NCBI GenBank assembly: GCA_039819065.1 | Contig: JBCBSS010000129.1 | Coordinates: 1-23,771 of the forward strand | Direction: 5' to 3' | DNA length: 23,771 nt | From: JBCBSS01 sp039819065 | GTDB lineage: Bacteria > Bacteroidota > Bacteroidia > Cytophagales > Cyclobacteriaceae | In this document: positions 15,934 through 23,771 of the stretch, in pieces | Position numbering within the stretch: position 1 is the stretch's first letter | Layout: the number at the start of each line of letters is the position of its first letter | Translations under genes and position numbers: made by a program | Notes under the pieces: generated by a model | The model's input: only the letters and a program-made list of their open reading frames with translations | Told to the model about the DNA's origin: nothing | Database searches by the model: none

Positions 15934-16971
15934 ATGTCTCTACTTGAATTTTCTGAAAACGGTATTTACTGCTCCAAAGCGGGCGTACATATTGACCCCT
16001 GGAAGCCCGTAGACAAAGCGTTAATCACACATGGGCACGCCGATCACTCGAGATGGGGACATAGATACTACCTCAGTACTGAAAGCGCTATGCCTGTCAT
16101 CAAGCATAGACTTGGTCAAGATATAAACATCGAAACAATTTCCTTTGGTAAAATATGTACCATCAATGGTGTTAACTTTTCATTTCACCCGGCAGGCCAT
16201 ATCATTGGTTCTGCACAAATCAGGGTAGAATACAAGGGTGAAGTCTGGGTTGCGTCAGGAGATTACAAAACAGAATCGGATGGCATTTCAGAGCACTTCG
16301 AAACGGTTAAATGCCATCATTTCATCACTGAATCTACTTTTGGCTTGCCTGTTTACAAATGGAAGAAACAGGAAGCCATTTTCAACGACATTAACCAATG
16401 GTGGAGAGCCAATCAAGAGGCTGGTAAAGTATCGGTGATTACGGGATATTCATTGGGCAAGGCACAAAGAATCATCCAAAACCTGGATGCCACTATCGGC
16501 AAGATATTCACACACGGTGCTGTTGAAAACGTCAATGAAGTGATTCGCGAGCAGGGCATTGATTTACAGCCTACTATCCGCGTATCCCAGGATATTGACA
16601 AAAAAGAATATAAAGGAGCGATCATCGTCGTCCCTCCTTCTGCTGTTGATTCTCCCTGGATGAAGAAGTTCCAGCCCTACTCTGTAGGCATAGCTTCAGG
16701 ATGGATGGGGCTGCGTGGTGCACGGCGTAGAAGATCCGTAGACCGGGGCTTTGTACTCTCTGATCACGCTGACTGGATTGGTTTGAATGATGCCATCAAA
16801 GCTACTGGAGCAGAAAACATTTACGTGACCCACGGCTACACCTCCATCTTTGCCAAATGGCTGCGCGAGCAAGGTTACAATGCTAAAACAGTTGAAACGC
16901 TCTATGAAGGAGAATTGGGTGAGATCAGTGAGGGCAGCACGCAACAAGAAGCATCCAATGAAGCAGCTTAA
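15934..16971 (+). CDS. Ligase-associated DNA exonuclease (MBL/beta-CASP)
   Basis: A 345-residue metallo-beta-lactamase/beta-CASP nuclease of the ligase-associated DNA damage response group. The MBL core has THGHADHSRW (H33, H35, D37, H38), further metal ligands H89 (HPAGHIIGSA) and D110 (ASGDYK), and the ITESTFG element. The beta-CASP part includes VITGYSLGKAQRII and THGAVENVNE, and the C-terminal FVLSDHADW carries the last metal-binding histidine. Length matches the family. Proteins of this group accompany an ATP-dependent ligase and an Lhr-like helicase, and are thought to process DNA ends in repair. The ligase gene starts 27 bp after its stop, so the two form an operon. Confidence 0.95.
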   Translation: MSLLEFSENGIYCSKAGVHIDPWKPVDKALITHGHADHSRWGHRYYLSTESAMPVIKHRLGQDINIETISFGKICTINGVNFSFHPAGHIIGSAQIRVEYKGEVWVASGDYKTESDGISEHFETVKCHHFITESTFGLPVYKWKKQEAIFNDINQWWRANQEAGKVSVITGYSLGKAQRIIQNLDATIGKIFTHGAVENVNEVIREQGIDLQPTIRVSQDIDKKEYKGAIIVVPPSAVDSPWMKKFQPYSVGIASGWMGLRGARRRRSVDRGFVLSDHADWIGLNDAIKATGAENIYVTHGYTSIFAKWLREQGYNAKTVETLYEGELGEISEGSTQQEASNEAA

Positions 16972-16998
16972 ACACCTATCAATACAGCCAAGCGTACT

Positions 16999-18591
16999 AT
17001 GAAAAGATTTGCTAATCTCTTCTTACAACTAGATCAAACCACCAAGACCAATGTGAAAATCGAAGCACTGGTCAACTACTTCGACGAAGTGGATGATGAG
17101 GATAAAATCTGGGCTATGGCCATCTTTTCGCACCGTCGGCCGCGCCGAACGGTCAATGCTAACCTGATAAGAATGTGGGCAGCCGAAGCAGGGTTAGTGC
17201 CGACCTGGCTTTTCGAAGAGTCTTATCATATTGTAGGTGATCTGGCAGAAACCATCGCCCTCATTCTACCGCAGAACACAGCAACATCTGACCGTTCACT
17301 GAGCGAATGGATTACTTACCTGAAAGAACTCAAAGACCTGGAGGAAGAAGACAAGAAAGCCAGAATCATTGCGGCATGGCGCACCCTCGATCATAACGAA
17401 CGGTTTATTTTCAATAAACTCATCACCGGAGGTTGGCGTGTCGGGGTATCCCAAAAGCTGATGGTGAAAGCATTGGCCAAACACACTGACCTGGAAGAAA
17501 GTGCTTTGGCGCACAGATTGATGGGTAACTGGACTCCAGATAATACAACTTTTGAAGCACTGATTTATGCAGAAAACCCAGCAGATGACATTTCTAAACC
17601 CTACCCATTCTACTTGGCTTACGCATTGGAAGAAGAACCAGAAACACTTGGCGAACCATCAGATTGGCAGGCGGAAAGAAAGTGGGATGGCATCAGAGGG
17701 CAGATCATTGTCAGAGACCAATCTATTTTCGTATGGTCAAGAGGGGAAGAGTTGGTCACCGACAAATTCCCAGAGTATGATCATCTCAAAGAGGTGCTAC
17801 CCAACGGTACAGTATTGGATGGCGAAGTGCTACCCTTCAAAGATGGCAAGCCATTGCCTTTCAATGTATTACAAACGCGTATCGGTAGAAAAAACGTAAC
17901 CAAGAAAATCCTGGAAACCGCTCCCTTGGTTTTTATGGTCTATGATGTGCTAGAATGGCAGGGGCAAGATATCAGGCATCGGCCGATGCGAGAAAGAAGG
18001 GCTACACTCGAAAAGTTGGTAAGGGATCACGACAGCAATGGCACCCTCATTCTTTCTGAGGTCGTCCCCTTTGATTCATGGGATGAACTAAAGACTGAAA
18101 GGGAAAAGTCCAGACAATACCTGAGTGAAGGACTGATGCTCAAGCGCAAGGACTCCGCCTACAGGGATGGTCGAAAGCGAGGAGATTGGTGGAAATGGAA
18201 GGTTGACCCTCTTTCTATCGACGCGGTGATGATATATGCCATGCGTGGTCATGGCAGAAGAGCCAACTTATACACAGACTACACCTTTGCGGTCTGGAAA
18301 GGCGAAGAACTAGTGCCATTCACCAAAGCCTATTCTGGCCTCACCGATGCAGAGATCAAGAAGGTAGATACATTCGTTAAGAAAAACACCATCGAGCGTT
18401 TCGGACCTGTGAGAAGCGTAAACCCTGAATTGGTTTTTGAAATCGCCTTCGAAGGGATTAATAAGTCTACCAGGCACAAGTCAGGGGTAGCACTGCGATT
18501 TCCAAGGATACATCGCTGGCGAAAAGATAAGCCCAAAGAAGAAGCCAATACCATCGAAGACCTTTTACAGTTGTTGGAGGCGTATGGTTAA
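16999..18591 (+). CDS. ATP-dependent DNA ligase (ligase-associated DDR family)
   Basis: A 530-residue ATP-dependent ligase of the bacterial LigB/LigC-like group found next to a beta-CASP exonuclease. The N-terminal helical DNA-binding domain (about 1-200) is followed by the nucleotidyltransferase core: motif I ERKWDGIRG with adenylated K228, motif III-like VFMVYDVLEW (311-320), motif IV EGLMLKR (377-383), and motif V DWWKWK (396-401). The C-terminal OB-fold runs to about 530. All catalytic residues are present and length fits. It joins nicks in DNA and in this setting probably works in repair rather than replication. The NAD-dependent LigA expected for replication is not in the window. A 14-bp-stem hairpin lies just after its stop, so the following genes may be expressed separately. 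Confidence 0.96.
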   Translation: MKRFANLFLQLDQTTKTNVKIEALVNYFDEVDDEDKIWAMAIFSHRRPRRTVNANLIRMWAAEAGLVPTWLFEESYHIVGDLAETIALILPQNTATSDRSLSEWITYLKELKDLEEEDKKARIIAAWRTLDHNERFIFNKLITGGWRVGVSQKLMVKALAKHTDLEESALAHRLMGNWTPDNTTFEALIYAENPADDISKPYPFYLAYALEEEPETLGEPSDWQAERKWDGIRGQIIVRDQSIFVWSRGEELVTDKFPEYDHLKEVLPNGTVLDGEVLPFKDGKPLPFNVLQTRIGRKNVTKKILETAPLVFMVYDVLEWQGQDIRHRPMRERRATLEKLVRDHDSNGTLILSEVVPFDSWDELKTEREKSRQYLSEGLMLKRKDSAYRDGRKRGDWWKWKVDPLSIDAVMIYAMRGHGRRANLYTDYTFAVWKGEELVPFTKAYSGLTDAEIKKVDTFVKKNTIERFGPVRSVNPELVFEIAFEGINKSTRHKSGVALRFPRIHRWRKDKPKEEANTIEDLLQLLEAYG

Positions 18592-18606
18592 GGCAAGGTT
18601 CATGAA

Positions 18607-18637
18607 GTAACGAGGTCACTCAAAGTGACCTCGTTAC
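18607..18637 (+). terminator. Perfect 14-bp-stem hairpin after the ligase
   Basis: GTAACGAGGTCACT (18607-18620) and AGTGACCTCGTTAC (18624-18637) are perfect complements around CAA, 15 bp past the ligase stop. There is no T-run, so it may block transcription poorly, but the location fits an operon end. Confidence 0.5.
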
Positions 18638-18881
18638 TCGATACAGTCACCGGATACCTCCACAACACTGCAAAATTAAAACCACCACTGTCATTCAGAA
18701 GGAATCTTATTAGCTATAGAACTCATCAGATTATAGCATAAAATGGTAAATCAAGGTACGCATTGCCTCTGATACCGTTCCTAGCGCGAAAGTTACTTTC
18801 GTGCGTTTAGCCAATTTCGATATCATCAATTGATCAAATACTCAGCATCAATTTCGTGCTCGACGCTAATAAGTTCCTTTC

Positions 18882-18970
18882 AGGAGGACGGAGATAGTGT
18901 GAGCAATGGATAATTCATGGCTGGGGTTGCTTCGTCGTACCTCCTCCCTGTCCGTCTACTGACGGATCGC
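18882..18970. repeat. Imperfect palindromic repeat with TTGCTTCGTCGTACCTCCTC core
   Basis: The segment around 18927-18947 reads TTGCTTCGTCGTACCTCCTC, pairs loosely with the AGGAGGACGGA...GAGCAA run from 18883, and ends in a perfect hairpin TCCGTC/GACGGA (18951-18956 and 18961-18966) followed by GCAATGAC. It resembles a palindromic intergenic sequence I recall from Bacteroidota genomes. Copy number cannot be tested here. Confidence 0.5.
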
Positions 18971-19109
18971 AATGACAGTCATGATTTAAGGTCTTTCATC
19001 TTATGTCTTATTTCTTTTGTCTATCACCTTAGTCAAACTTTATAGCCACTTTTTGTTTTAATTTATCATATCACAATTTCAACTACCCAAACCATTTAAA
19101 CCAAATAAC

Positions 19110-20096
19110 ATGGAATACCAAAGACTTGGAAAATCAGGCTTGCAGGTGAGCCGGCTTTCGTTCGGCTCATGGCTAACCTTCGGCAAGCAAATCGGCGATA
19201 CCACCGCAGAAGACTTGATGTCCGTTGCCTACGATAATGGCATCAACTTTTTCGACAACGCTGAAATATACGCAAGAGGCCAATCAGAGATTGTGATGGG
19301 AGAAATCCTTAAGAAGAAGGGCTGGAGTCGTGACTCCTATGTTGTATCCAGTAAAGCTTTCTTTGGCCTGGGCGGAGACTTAGGACCAACGCAGAAAGGA
19401 TTGCACAGAAAACACCTGGTCGAAGCTTGCCATCAGGCACTGGAAAGACTGCAACTAGACTATCTTGATCTCTACTTTTGCCACCGACCTGATAAGCAAA
19501 CGCCTATTGAAGAAACGGTCTGGACCATGCATAACCTGATCCAACAAGGGAAAATTCTCTACTGGGGCACATCTGAATGGAGTGCGCAGGAAATTATGGA
19601 AGCGCATATGGTAGCAAGGCAATACAACCTGATCGGGCCTATTGTAGAACAGCCACAGTATAACATGTTGGTGAGGGATATGGTAGAAGTTGAATACAGC
19701 CAGATTTACAAAACAGTAGGTTTGGGTACAACGATTTGGTCACCTTTGGCTTCAGGTGTATTGACCGGTAAGTACAATGACGGCTTTCCTGAAGATACAA
19801 GATTGAGTATGGATGGACTAGATTGGTTGAAGGACAGAACACTGGCCGAGCAGAATCTTGAAAGAACAAGGCGGGTGACGGCATTTGCCCAGAAATTGGG
19901 TATCAGTACTCCGTTATTGGCTATAGCATGGTGCTTGAAAAACGACGATGTGAGTACGGTCATTCTAGGTGCGTCCAAGACCCATCAATTGGAAGAAAAT
20001 CTAAAAGCATTTGACGTTCTTCCTTTACTAACTGATGAAGTGATGGAAGAGATCGAAGTACTGTTGGACAACACCCCAAAACGCCCGGACTTTTAG
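19110..20096 (+). CDS. Aldo/keto reductase (Kv-beta-like family)
   Basis: A 328-residue NADPH-dependent aldo/keto reductase resembling the Kv channel beta-subunit/YghZ branch. The (beta/alpha)8 barrel starts with MEYQRLGKSGLQVSRLSFG. The catalytic tetrad is complete: D49 and Y54 in FFDNAEIYARG, K82 in VVSSKAFFG and H125 in LYFCHRPD. The C-terminal cofactor-binding part includes WSPLASGVLTGKY and TVILGASKTHQLEENL. It reduces carbonyl compounds; the physiological substrate is unknown. The gene sits between the ligase and the helicase of a repair set, bounded on both sides by hairpins and gaps, so it looks like an insertion into the cluster with its own transcription unit. Confidence 0.94.
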   Translation: MEYQRLGKSGLQVSRLSFGSWLTFGKQIGDTTAEDLMSVAYDNGINFFDNAEIYARGQSEIVMGEILKKKGWSRDSYVVSSKAFFGLGGDLGPTQKGLHRKHLVEACHQALERLQLDYLDLYFCHRPDKQTPIEETVWTMHNLIQQGKILYWGTSEWSAQEIMEAHMVARQYNLIGPIVEQPQYNMLVRDMVEVEYSQIYKTVGLGTTIWSPLASGVLTGKYNDGFPEDTRLSMDGLDWLKDRTLAEQNLERTRRVTAFAQKLGISTPLLAIAWCLKNDDVSTVILGASKTHQLEENLKAFDVLPLLTDEVMEEIEVLLDNTPKRPDF

Positions 20097-20126
20097 CAAC
20101 AGCATTCAGATTTTAATTTGAACATA

Positions 20127-20150
20127 TTTGCCGGAGACAACTCCGGCAAA
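20127..20150 (+). terminator. Hairpin after the aldo/keto reductase
   Basis: TTTGCCGGAG (20127-20136) and CTCCGGCAAA (20141-20150) pair perfectly around ACAA, 30 bp past the stop. The A/T-flanked GC stem is terminator-like for the reductase gene. Confidence 0.6.
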
Positions 20151-20180
20151 AGCATAAAACATTATCAAGACTTTTAAGAT

Positions 20181-20202
20181 CCTGTCTGGCATTTCAGACA
20201 GG
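20181..20202 (+). terminator. Second hairpin before the helicase
   Basis: CCTGTCTG (20181-20188) and CAGACAGG (20195-20202) pair perfectly around GCATTT, ending 31 bp before the helicase ATG. Being inside the leader of that gene it could be either a backup terminator or an RNA structure in the helicase 5' leader. Confidence 0.4.
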
Positions 20203-20233
20203 TCAATATTCTAAAACTAACACCTACATCTGA

Positions 20234-22699
20234 ATGAAAAATGCTGATCTGATTGAAATAGGCCAGAACTGGTTCAAAAGCAAAGGTTGGACAGCATTTC
20301 AATTTCAGACAGACACCTGGAGAGCCTATCTCAACGGATATCACGGACTGGTCAATGCCCCCACCGGAAGTGGTAAGACGTATTCGCTATGGATCGCTGT
20401 ACTGCTCAACTTCATTAAGCAGAACAAGGGCAACCATGTGATCAGGCCAAAGTATGGTTTTGGTTTAAGGGCCATCTGGATTACGCCCATACGCGCACTG
20501 ACTAAGGAAATCGAAGGCGCGGCACAAAAAGCGACTATTGGACTGAATATACCCTGGGAGATAGGGGTGCGAACCGGAGATACCACCACCAAGGAACGAG
20601 CACGGCAAAAGAGACACACGCCAGAATTATTGATCACTACACCCGAAAGCCTTCACCTGCTCTTTACACATAAGGACTACGAGGATTTTTTCAAGCACCT
20701 GGATGCCGTCATTGTAGACGAATGGCACGAGCTGATCGGTTCGAAACGTGGCGTTTTGATGGAATTGGCATTATCAAGATTGAAGACCATTCGTCCCAAA
20801 CTCAGGATTTGGGGTATATCGGCGACCATTGGCAATATGGATGAGGCGCTCCAAGCGCTACTGGCCAACAGCATGGAAAAGGGCAAATACAAGGTGATCA
20901 AGGCAAAAATTCAGAAGAAAATTGAAGTCGAATCACTACTGCCCGATGAAGACGAGACTTTACCATGGGCGGGTCACCTGGGCATCAATATGCTGGAAAA
21001 AGTGGTACCCATCATCCAAAGGAGTAAAAGTACGCTCATCTTTACCAACACACGGGCCCAGGCAGAAATATGGTACCAAAGGATACTGGACGCCGCACCT
21101 GAGTTAGCTGGAGTGATCGCTATGCACCACGGTTCTATTAGTAAAGAACTACGGGACTGGGTAGAACAAGCACTTCATGGTGAGCAACTCAAGGCTGTAG
21201 TCTGTACTTCGAGCCTTGACCTTGGCGTAGATTTCAGGCCGGTAGAAACTATCGTACAAATCGGAGGACCGAAAGGCGTAGCGCGTTTCATGCAAAGAGC
21301 GGGTAGAAGCGGTCACCAACCTGGTGCTTTGAGCAAAATACACTTTGTACCTACACATTCGCTAGAATTGATAGAAGCGGCAGCATTGCGTGAGGCTATT
21401 AAGTCTGGGCTAATGGAAAACCGCGTGCCTTATGTACGTTCATTTGATGTACTCATTCAATATCTCATCACCTTGGCGGTAGCTGATGGTTTCGTTCCCT
21501 CAGAGGTATTTCCGGAGATCAAACGCACTTTCTGCTACAACAGCATATCTGAAGAAGAATGGTATTGGATGCTCAATTTCATCACTACCGGAGGTTCCGC
21601 TCTTTCTGCCTATGACGAATATCAAAAGGTGGTGGTTGAAGATGGCCGCTATAAGGTGACGAATAAAAGAATAGCCATGCGCCACCGCCTGTCTATCGGT
21701 ACCATTGTGGGCGAGGCTTCGATGAACGTCCAATACCTAAGTGGCAAAAGGATCGGCACCATAGAAGAATGGTTCATTTCCAAACTCAGTCCCGGTGATG
21801 TATTCTGGTTCGCCGGACGTAACCTGGAGATGGTTAGGATCAAAGATCTGACTGTACAGGTGCGAAAAACCAACAAAAAAGCCGGTAAGGTACCTTCCTG
21901 GCAAGGAGGTAGAATGCCCCTCTCCTCTCAAATGAGCGAAATGCTGCGGAAAAAACTCCATGAGGTCTATAAAAAGGGTAAGAAGGATGTAGAACTGGAA
22001 GCCTTGAAGCCTTTGATGGACTTGCAAAACAAACGTTCTAAAGTACCAACTCAGGATGAATTCCTGATTGAATACCTCAAAAGCAGAGAGGGCTATCATG
22101 TGCTAATGTATCCATTTGAAGGGCGCTTTGTGCATGAAGGCATTGCTTCAGTCGTTGCTTATCGCATCGGCCAAATGCTACCGATCACATTTTCCATTGC
22201 CATGAATGACTATGGTTTTGAGTTGCTATCGGATACAGAAATCCCAATCTATGAAGCACTTGAAACCGACTTGTTATCGGTAGAAAATCTTTCTGAAGAT
22301 ATTCAGGCCAGCATCAACTCCATCGAACTGGCTCGGCACAAGTTTCGCGATATTGCGGCCATCTCAGGGTTGGTTTTCAAAGGCTTCCCCGGACATCCTA
22401 TCAAGGACAAGCATATTCAATCTTCTTCACAGCTCTTCTTCAATGTCTTCCATGACTATGAATCACACAACCTGCTGCTGAAACAAGCTTTTGAAGAAGC
22501 AATGGATCATCAGTTACAAGAGGCCAGAATGAGGAAAGCGCTGGAAAGAATCAATCAGCAAAAGATCATCGTAACAGAGCCTGATAAGCCAACGCCTTTC
22601 GCTTTTCCTATTATGGTCGATCGGCTTAGAGGAAAGCTTACCACAGAGAAATTAGAGGATAGGGTAAAGAAAATGAAGCTACAGTTTGAAGGCAATTAG
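20234..22699 (+). CDS. Ligase-associated DEXH-box helicase (Lhr-like)
   Basis: An 821-residue superfamily-2 helicase of the Lhr type tied to the ligase-associated DNA damage response. Domain 1: Q-motif-like FQFQTDTWRAYLNG, Walker A APTGSGKT (K48), motif Ia TPIRALTKE, motif Ib TTPESL, motif II DEWH (162-165), motif III SATIG (196-200). Domain 2: LIFTNTRAQAEIWYQ, CTSSLDLGVDFRPVE and the arginine-finger motif QRAGRSGH. A winged-helix and C-terminal core region follows. Long Lhr has an extra C-terminal extension that this one lacks. It unwinds DNA with 3'-to-5' polarity in characterised relatives. It probably works with the exonuclease and ligase upstream, though an aldo/keto reductase lies between. 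The stop is 14 bp from the end of the convergent PD40 gene. Confidence 0.95.
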   Translation: MKNADLIEIGQNWFKSKGWTAFQFQTDTWRAYLNGYHGLVNAPTGSGKTYSLWIAVLLNFIKQNKGNHVIRPKYGFGLRAIWITPIRALTKEIEGAAQKATIGLNIPWEIGVRTGDTTTKERARQKRHTPELLITTPESLHLLFTHKDYEDFFKHLDAVIVDEWHELIGSKRGVLMELALSRLKTIRPKLRIWGISATIGNMDEALQALLANSMEKGKYKVIKAKIQKKIEVESLLPDEDETLPWAGHLGINMLEKVVPIIQRSKSTLIFTNTRAQAEIWYQRILDAAPELAGVIAMHHGSISKELRDWVEQALHGEQLKAVVCTSSLDLGVDFRPVETIVQIGGPKGVARFMQRAGRSGHQPGALSKIHFVPTHSLELIEAAALREAIKSGLMENRVPYVRSFDVLIQYLITLAVADGFVPSEVFPEIKRTFCYNSISEEEWYWMLNFITTGGSALSAYDEYQKVVVEDGRYKVTNKRIAMRHRLSIGTIVGEASMNVQYLSGKRIGTIEEWFISKLSPGDVFWFAGRNLEMVRIKDLTVQVRKTNKKAGKVPSWQGGRMPLSSQMSEMLRKKLHEVYKKGKKDVELEALKPLMDLQNKRSKVPTQDEFLIEYLKSREGYHVLMYPFEGRFVHEGIASVVAYRIGQMLPITFSIAMNDYGFELLSDTEIPIYEALETDLLSVENLSEDIQASINSIELARHKFRDIAAISGLVFKGFPGHPIKDKHIQSSSQLFFNVFHDYESHNLLLKQAFEEAMDHQLQEARMRKALERINQQKIIVTEPDKPTPFAFPIMVDRLRGKLTTEKLEDRVKKMKLQFEGN

Positions 22700-22713
22700 C
22701 CCCTTACCTGAAG

Positions 22714-23574
22714 CTATTTCACACCCGTAATCTGTACAGGGTCAGACCCATCCGAATTCATGATGAATATTTCCATGGGGCGCGTATTGCGATTTGAGCT
22801 GAAAACGATCTTTTCGCCATTTGGAGACCAAGAGACATTCCGATCGACTGCCGCATGTGTGGTGATATTAGTCAGTTCCGTACCGTCGGCACCTACTACA
22901 TAGATATCCAAATTGCGCTTAGTATTATCAACCCTTACAAAGGCCAATCTTTCTCCATCCGGAGACCAGCAAGGTTCCCAATCCCAATGTTTGGAGAAAG
23001 TGATTTGTGTCAAATTGGAACCATCTGAATCGGCTATGTAGATATTGTCATCTGCCGTAAACACCAGGTACATGCCATTCGGGGACCAGTTTGGAAAATT
23101 GGTCACCATATCAGAATCCAGAAACGGACGGGCATCCGAACCATCGGCATTCATAATATAGATTTGTTTTTTTCCCGATCGATTGGATACAAAAGCAATC
23201 TTATCCCCATTCGGTGACCAGGCCGGGTGTTGGTCATCACCTGGCGAGAAGGTGAGACGCTTGAGCTCCATGGTTTGGATATTCAAAGTATACAGCTCAC
23301 GGTCTTTATCTCTCTCCGACTCAAATACGATCATTCGGCTATCAGGAGACCATGACGCGTGGCCATCGTGGGCCACATGCCCGGTCAGGCGCTCCCTTTC
23401 GGTACCATCGCTGTTCATCATGTAGATGTCATTGTTACCAGCCCGCTTGTTATCATACACCAGCTTATTGCCATCAGGAGACCACTTCGCATGGAAGTTT
23501 TGGGCACGCAATGAAGTAACTGAAAACGTGACAGTTAGTGCTAATAAAATAAGATTCAGGTTAGTGGTGGTCAT
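22714..23574 (-). CDS. Exported TolB-like PD40 beta-propeller
   Basis: A 286-residue protein with a signal peptide (cleavage near RAQ, residue about 25) followed by six PD40/WD40-like repeats. Each has a W-S-P-[DN] core (near residues 31, 75, 119, 163, 203 and 249, spacing about 40-46) and a following IYxMNxDGS-type blade turn. This is the beta-propeller of the TolB C-terminal domain, but the TolB N-terminal domain is absent and the protein is shorter than TolB (about 430 residues). It is likely a stand-alone periplasmic or outer-membrane binding propeller. Six blades close a propeller. It converges on the helicase gene. No enzyme residues are seen. Confidence 0.92.
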   Translation of the reverse strand: MTTTNLNLILLALTVTFSVTSLRAQNFHAKWSPDGNKLVYDNKRAGNNDIYMMNSDGTERERLTGHVAHDGHASWSPDSRMIVFESERDKDRELYTLNIQTMELKRLTFSPGDDQHPAWSPNGDKIAFVSNRSGKKQIYIMNADGSDARPFLDSDMVTNFPNWSPNGMYLVFTADDNIYIADSDGSNLTQITFSKHWDWEPCWSPDGERLAFVRVDNTKRNLDIYVVGADGTELTNITTHAAVDRNVSWSPNGEKIVFSSNRNTRPMEIFIMNSDGSDPVQITGVK

Positions 23575-23706
23575 GCCGCAAATCTAAAAAACACGAATAA
23601 CTTATGCATGCATATTTAACCGATCATTTACTAATAATTGATATTAATAATACAATTCTAAATGTCATTCTGTAACCCATATTGATCATCAGTAGTCTAT
23701 AATCAT

Positions 23707-23771
23707 ATGATGTATACCTATCTACTACTTTCATTGCTATTTTCCCCATATGTAACGGTAATAGAAAGTGA
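23707..23771 (+). CDS. Start of a probable exported protein (cut by window edge)
   Basis: Two tandem ATGs at 23707 and 23710 open a frame that runs to the edge (21 codons). The peptide MMYTYLLLSLLFSPYVTVIES has the hydrophobic core of a signal peptide though few basic residues at its start. It is divergent from the PD40 gene, with an AT-rich 130-bp gap suitable for promoters. Too short to name. Confidence 0.4.
   Translation, partial: MMYTYLLLSLLFSPYVTVIES

Larger units (their letters stand above)
18592..19109. other. Repeat-rich gap after the ligase
   Basis: A 518-bp gap without a credible gene. It holds the 14-bp-stem hairpin at 18607-18637, a hairpin at 18784-18804 (nine pairs including a G-T, loop TTA), and the palindromic stretch at 18882-18970. 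The last ~100 bases before the aldo/keto reductase are AT-rich, as expected of a promoter, but I see no confident boxes. Confidence 0.5.

Noticed and set aside
21737..22099. 120-codon minus-strand open frame opposite the helicase gene
   Set aside because: Shadow of the helicase C-terminal region, which is continuous on the plus strand.
22714..23574. Full-length TolB of the Tol-Pal system
   Set aside because: Only the propeller is present; the TolB N-terminal domain is missing and no tolQ, tolR, tolA or pal gene is adjacent.

Overview
The window reads as a chromosomal segment of a Bacteroidota bacterium, most likely from the Cytophagales (Roseivirga/Fulvivirga-like lineages). That placement is inference. 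It rests on protein style (lipoproteins with short lipoboxes, Bacteroidota-type M61 peptidase, PD40 propeller and membrane MutS-like protein), on AT-rich start regions without clear Shine-Dalgarno sites, and on GC-rich nested palindromes in the intergenic gaps. No phage, transposase, plasmid, tRNA, rRNA or CRISPR signal was seen.

Layout. Positions 1-456 (minus) are the N-terminal part of a Crp/Fnr-type sensor cut by the left edge. Positions 627-1837 carry a NUDIX hydrolase and a HAD phosphatase as a short plus-strand pair. Positions 1933-3606 encode a membrane-anchored MutS-like ATPase. Positions 3607-4189 are a 583-bp gap built of nested inverted repeats. Positions 4190-4870 (minus) encode a small protein with the motif order of an archaeo-eukaryotic-type primase-polymerase. 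Positions 5132-7223 hold two overlapping lipoprotein genes. After a 140-bp palindromic element comes a 1451-residue minus-strand membrane protein (7579-11934). It combines a coiled-coil periplasmic domain, a dCache-like sensor domain, many membrane helices, a P-loop NTPase and a winged-helix-like region. Positions 12242-15214 hold three genes for exported proteins: an NTF2-like protein, an M61 peptidase and a histidine phosphatase. A flavin reductase (15201-15839, minus) overlaps the last one tail to tail.

Positions 15934-22699 carry the ligase-associated DNA damage response set: a beta-CASP exonuclease, an ATP-dependent DNA ligase and an Lhr-like DEXH helicase. The set is interrupted by an aldo/keto reductase flanked by hairpins and a repeat-rich gap, and the usual fourth partner, the PdeM endonuclease, is not in the window. 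The right end has a six-repeat exported PD40 propeller (22714-23574, minus) and the first codons of a probable exported protein running off the edge.

The most unusual items are the 1451-residue sensor/NTPase protein, the small primase-like protein, and three intergenic elements that share one design: an outer inverted repeat enclosing one or more inner hairpins.
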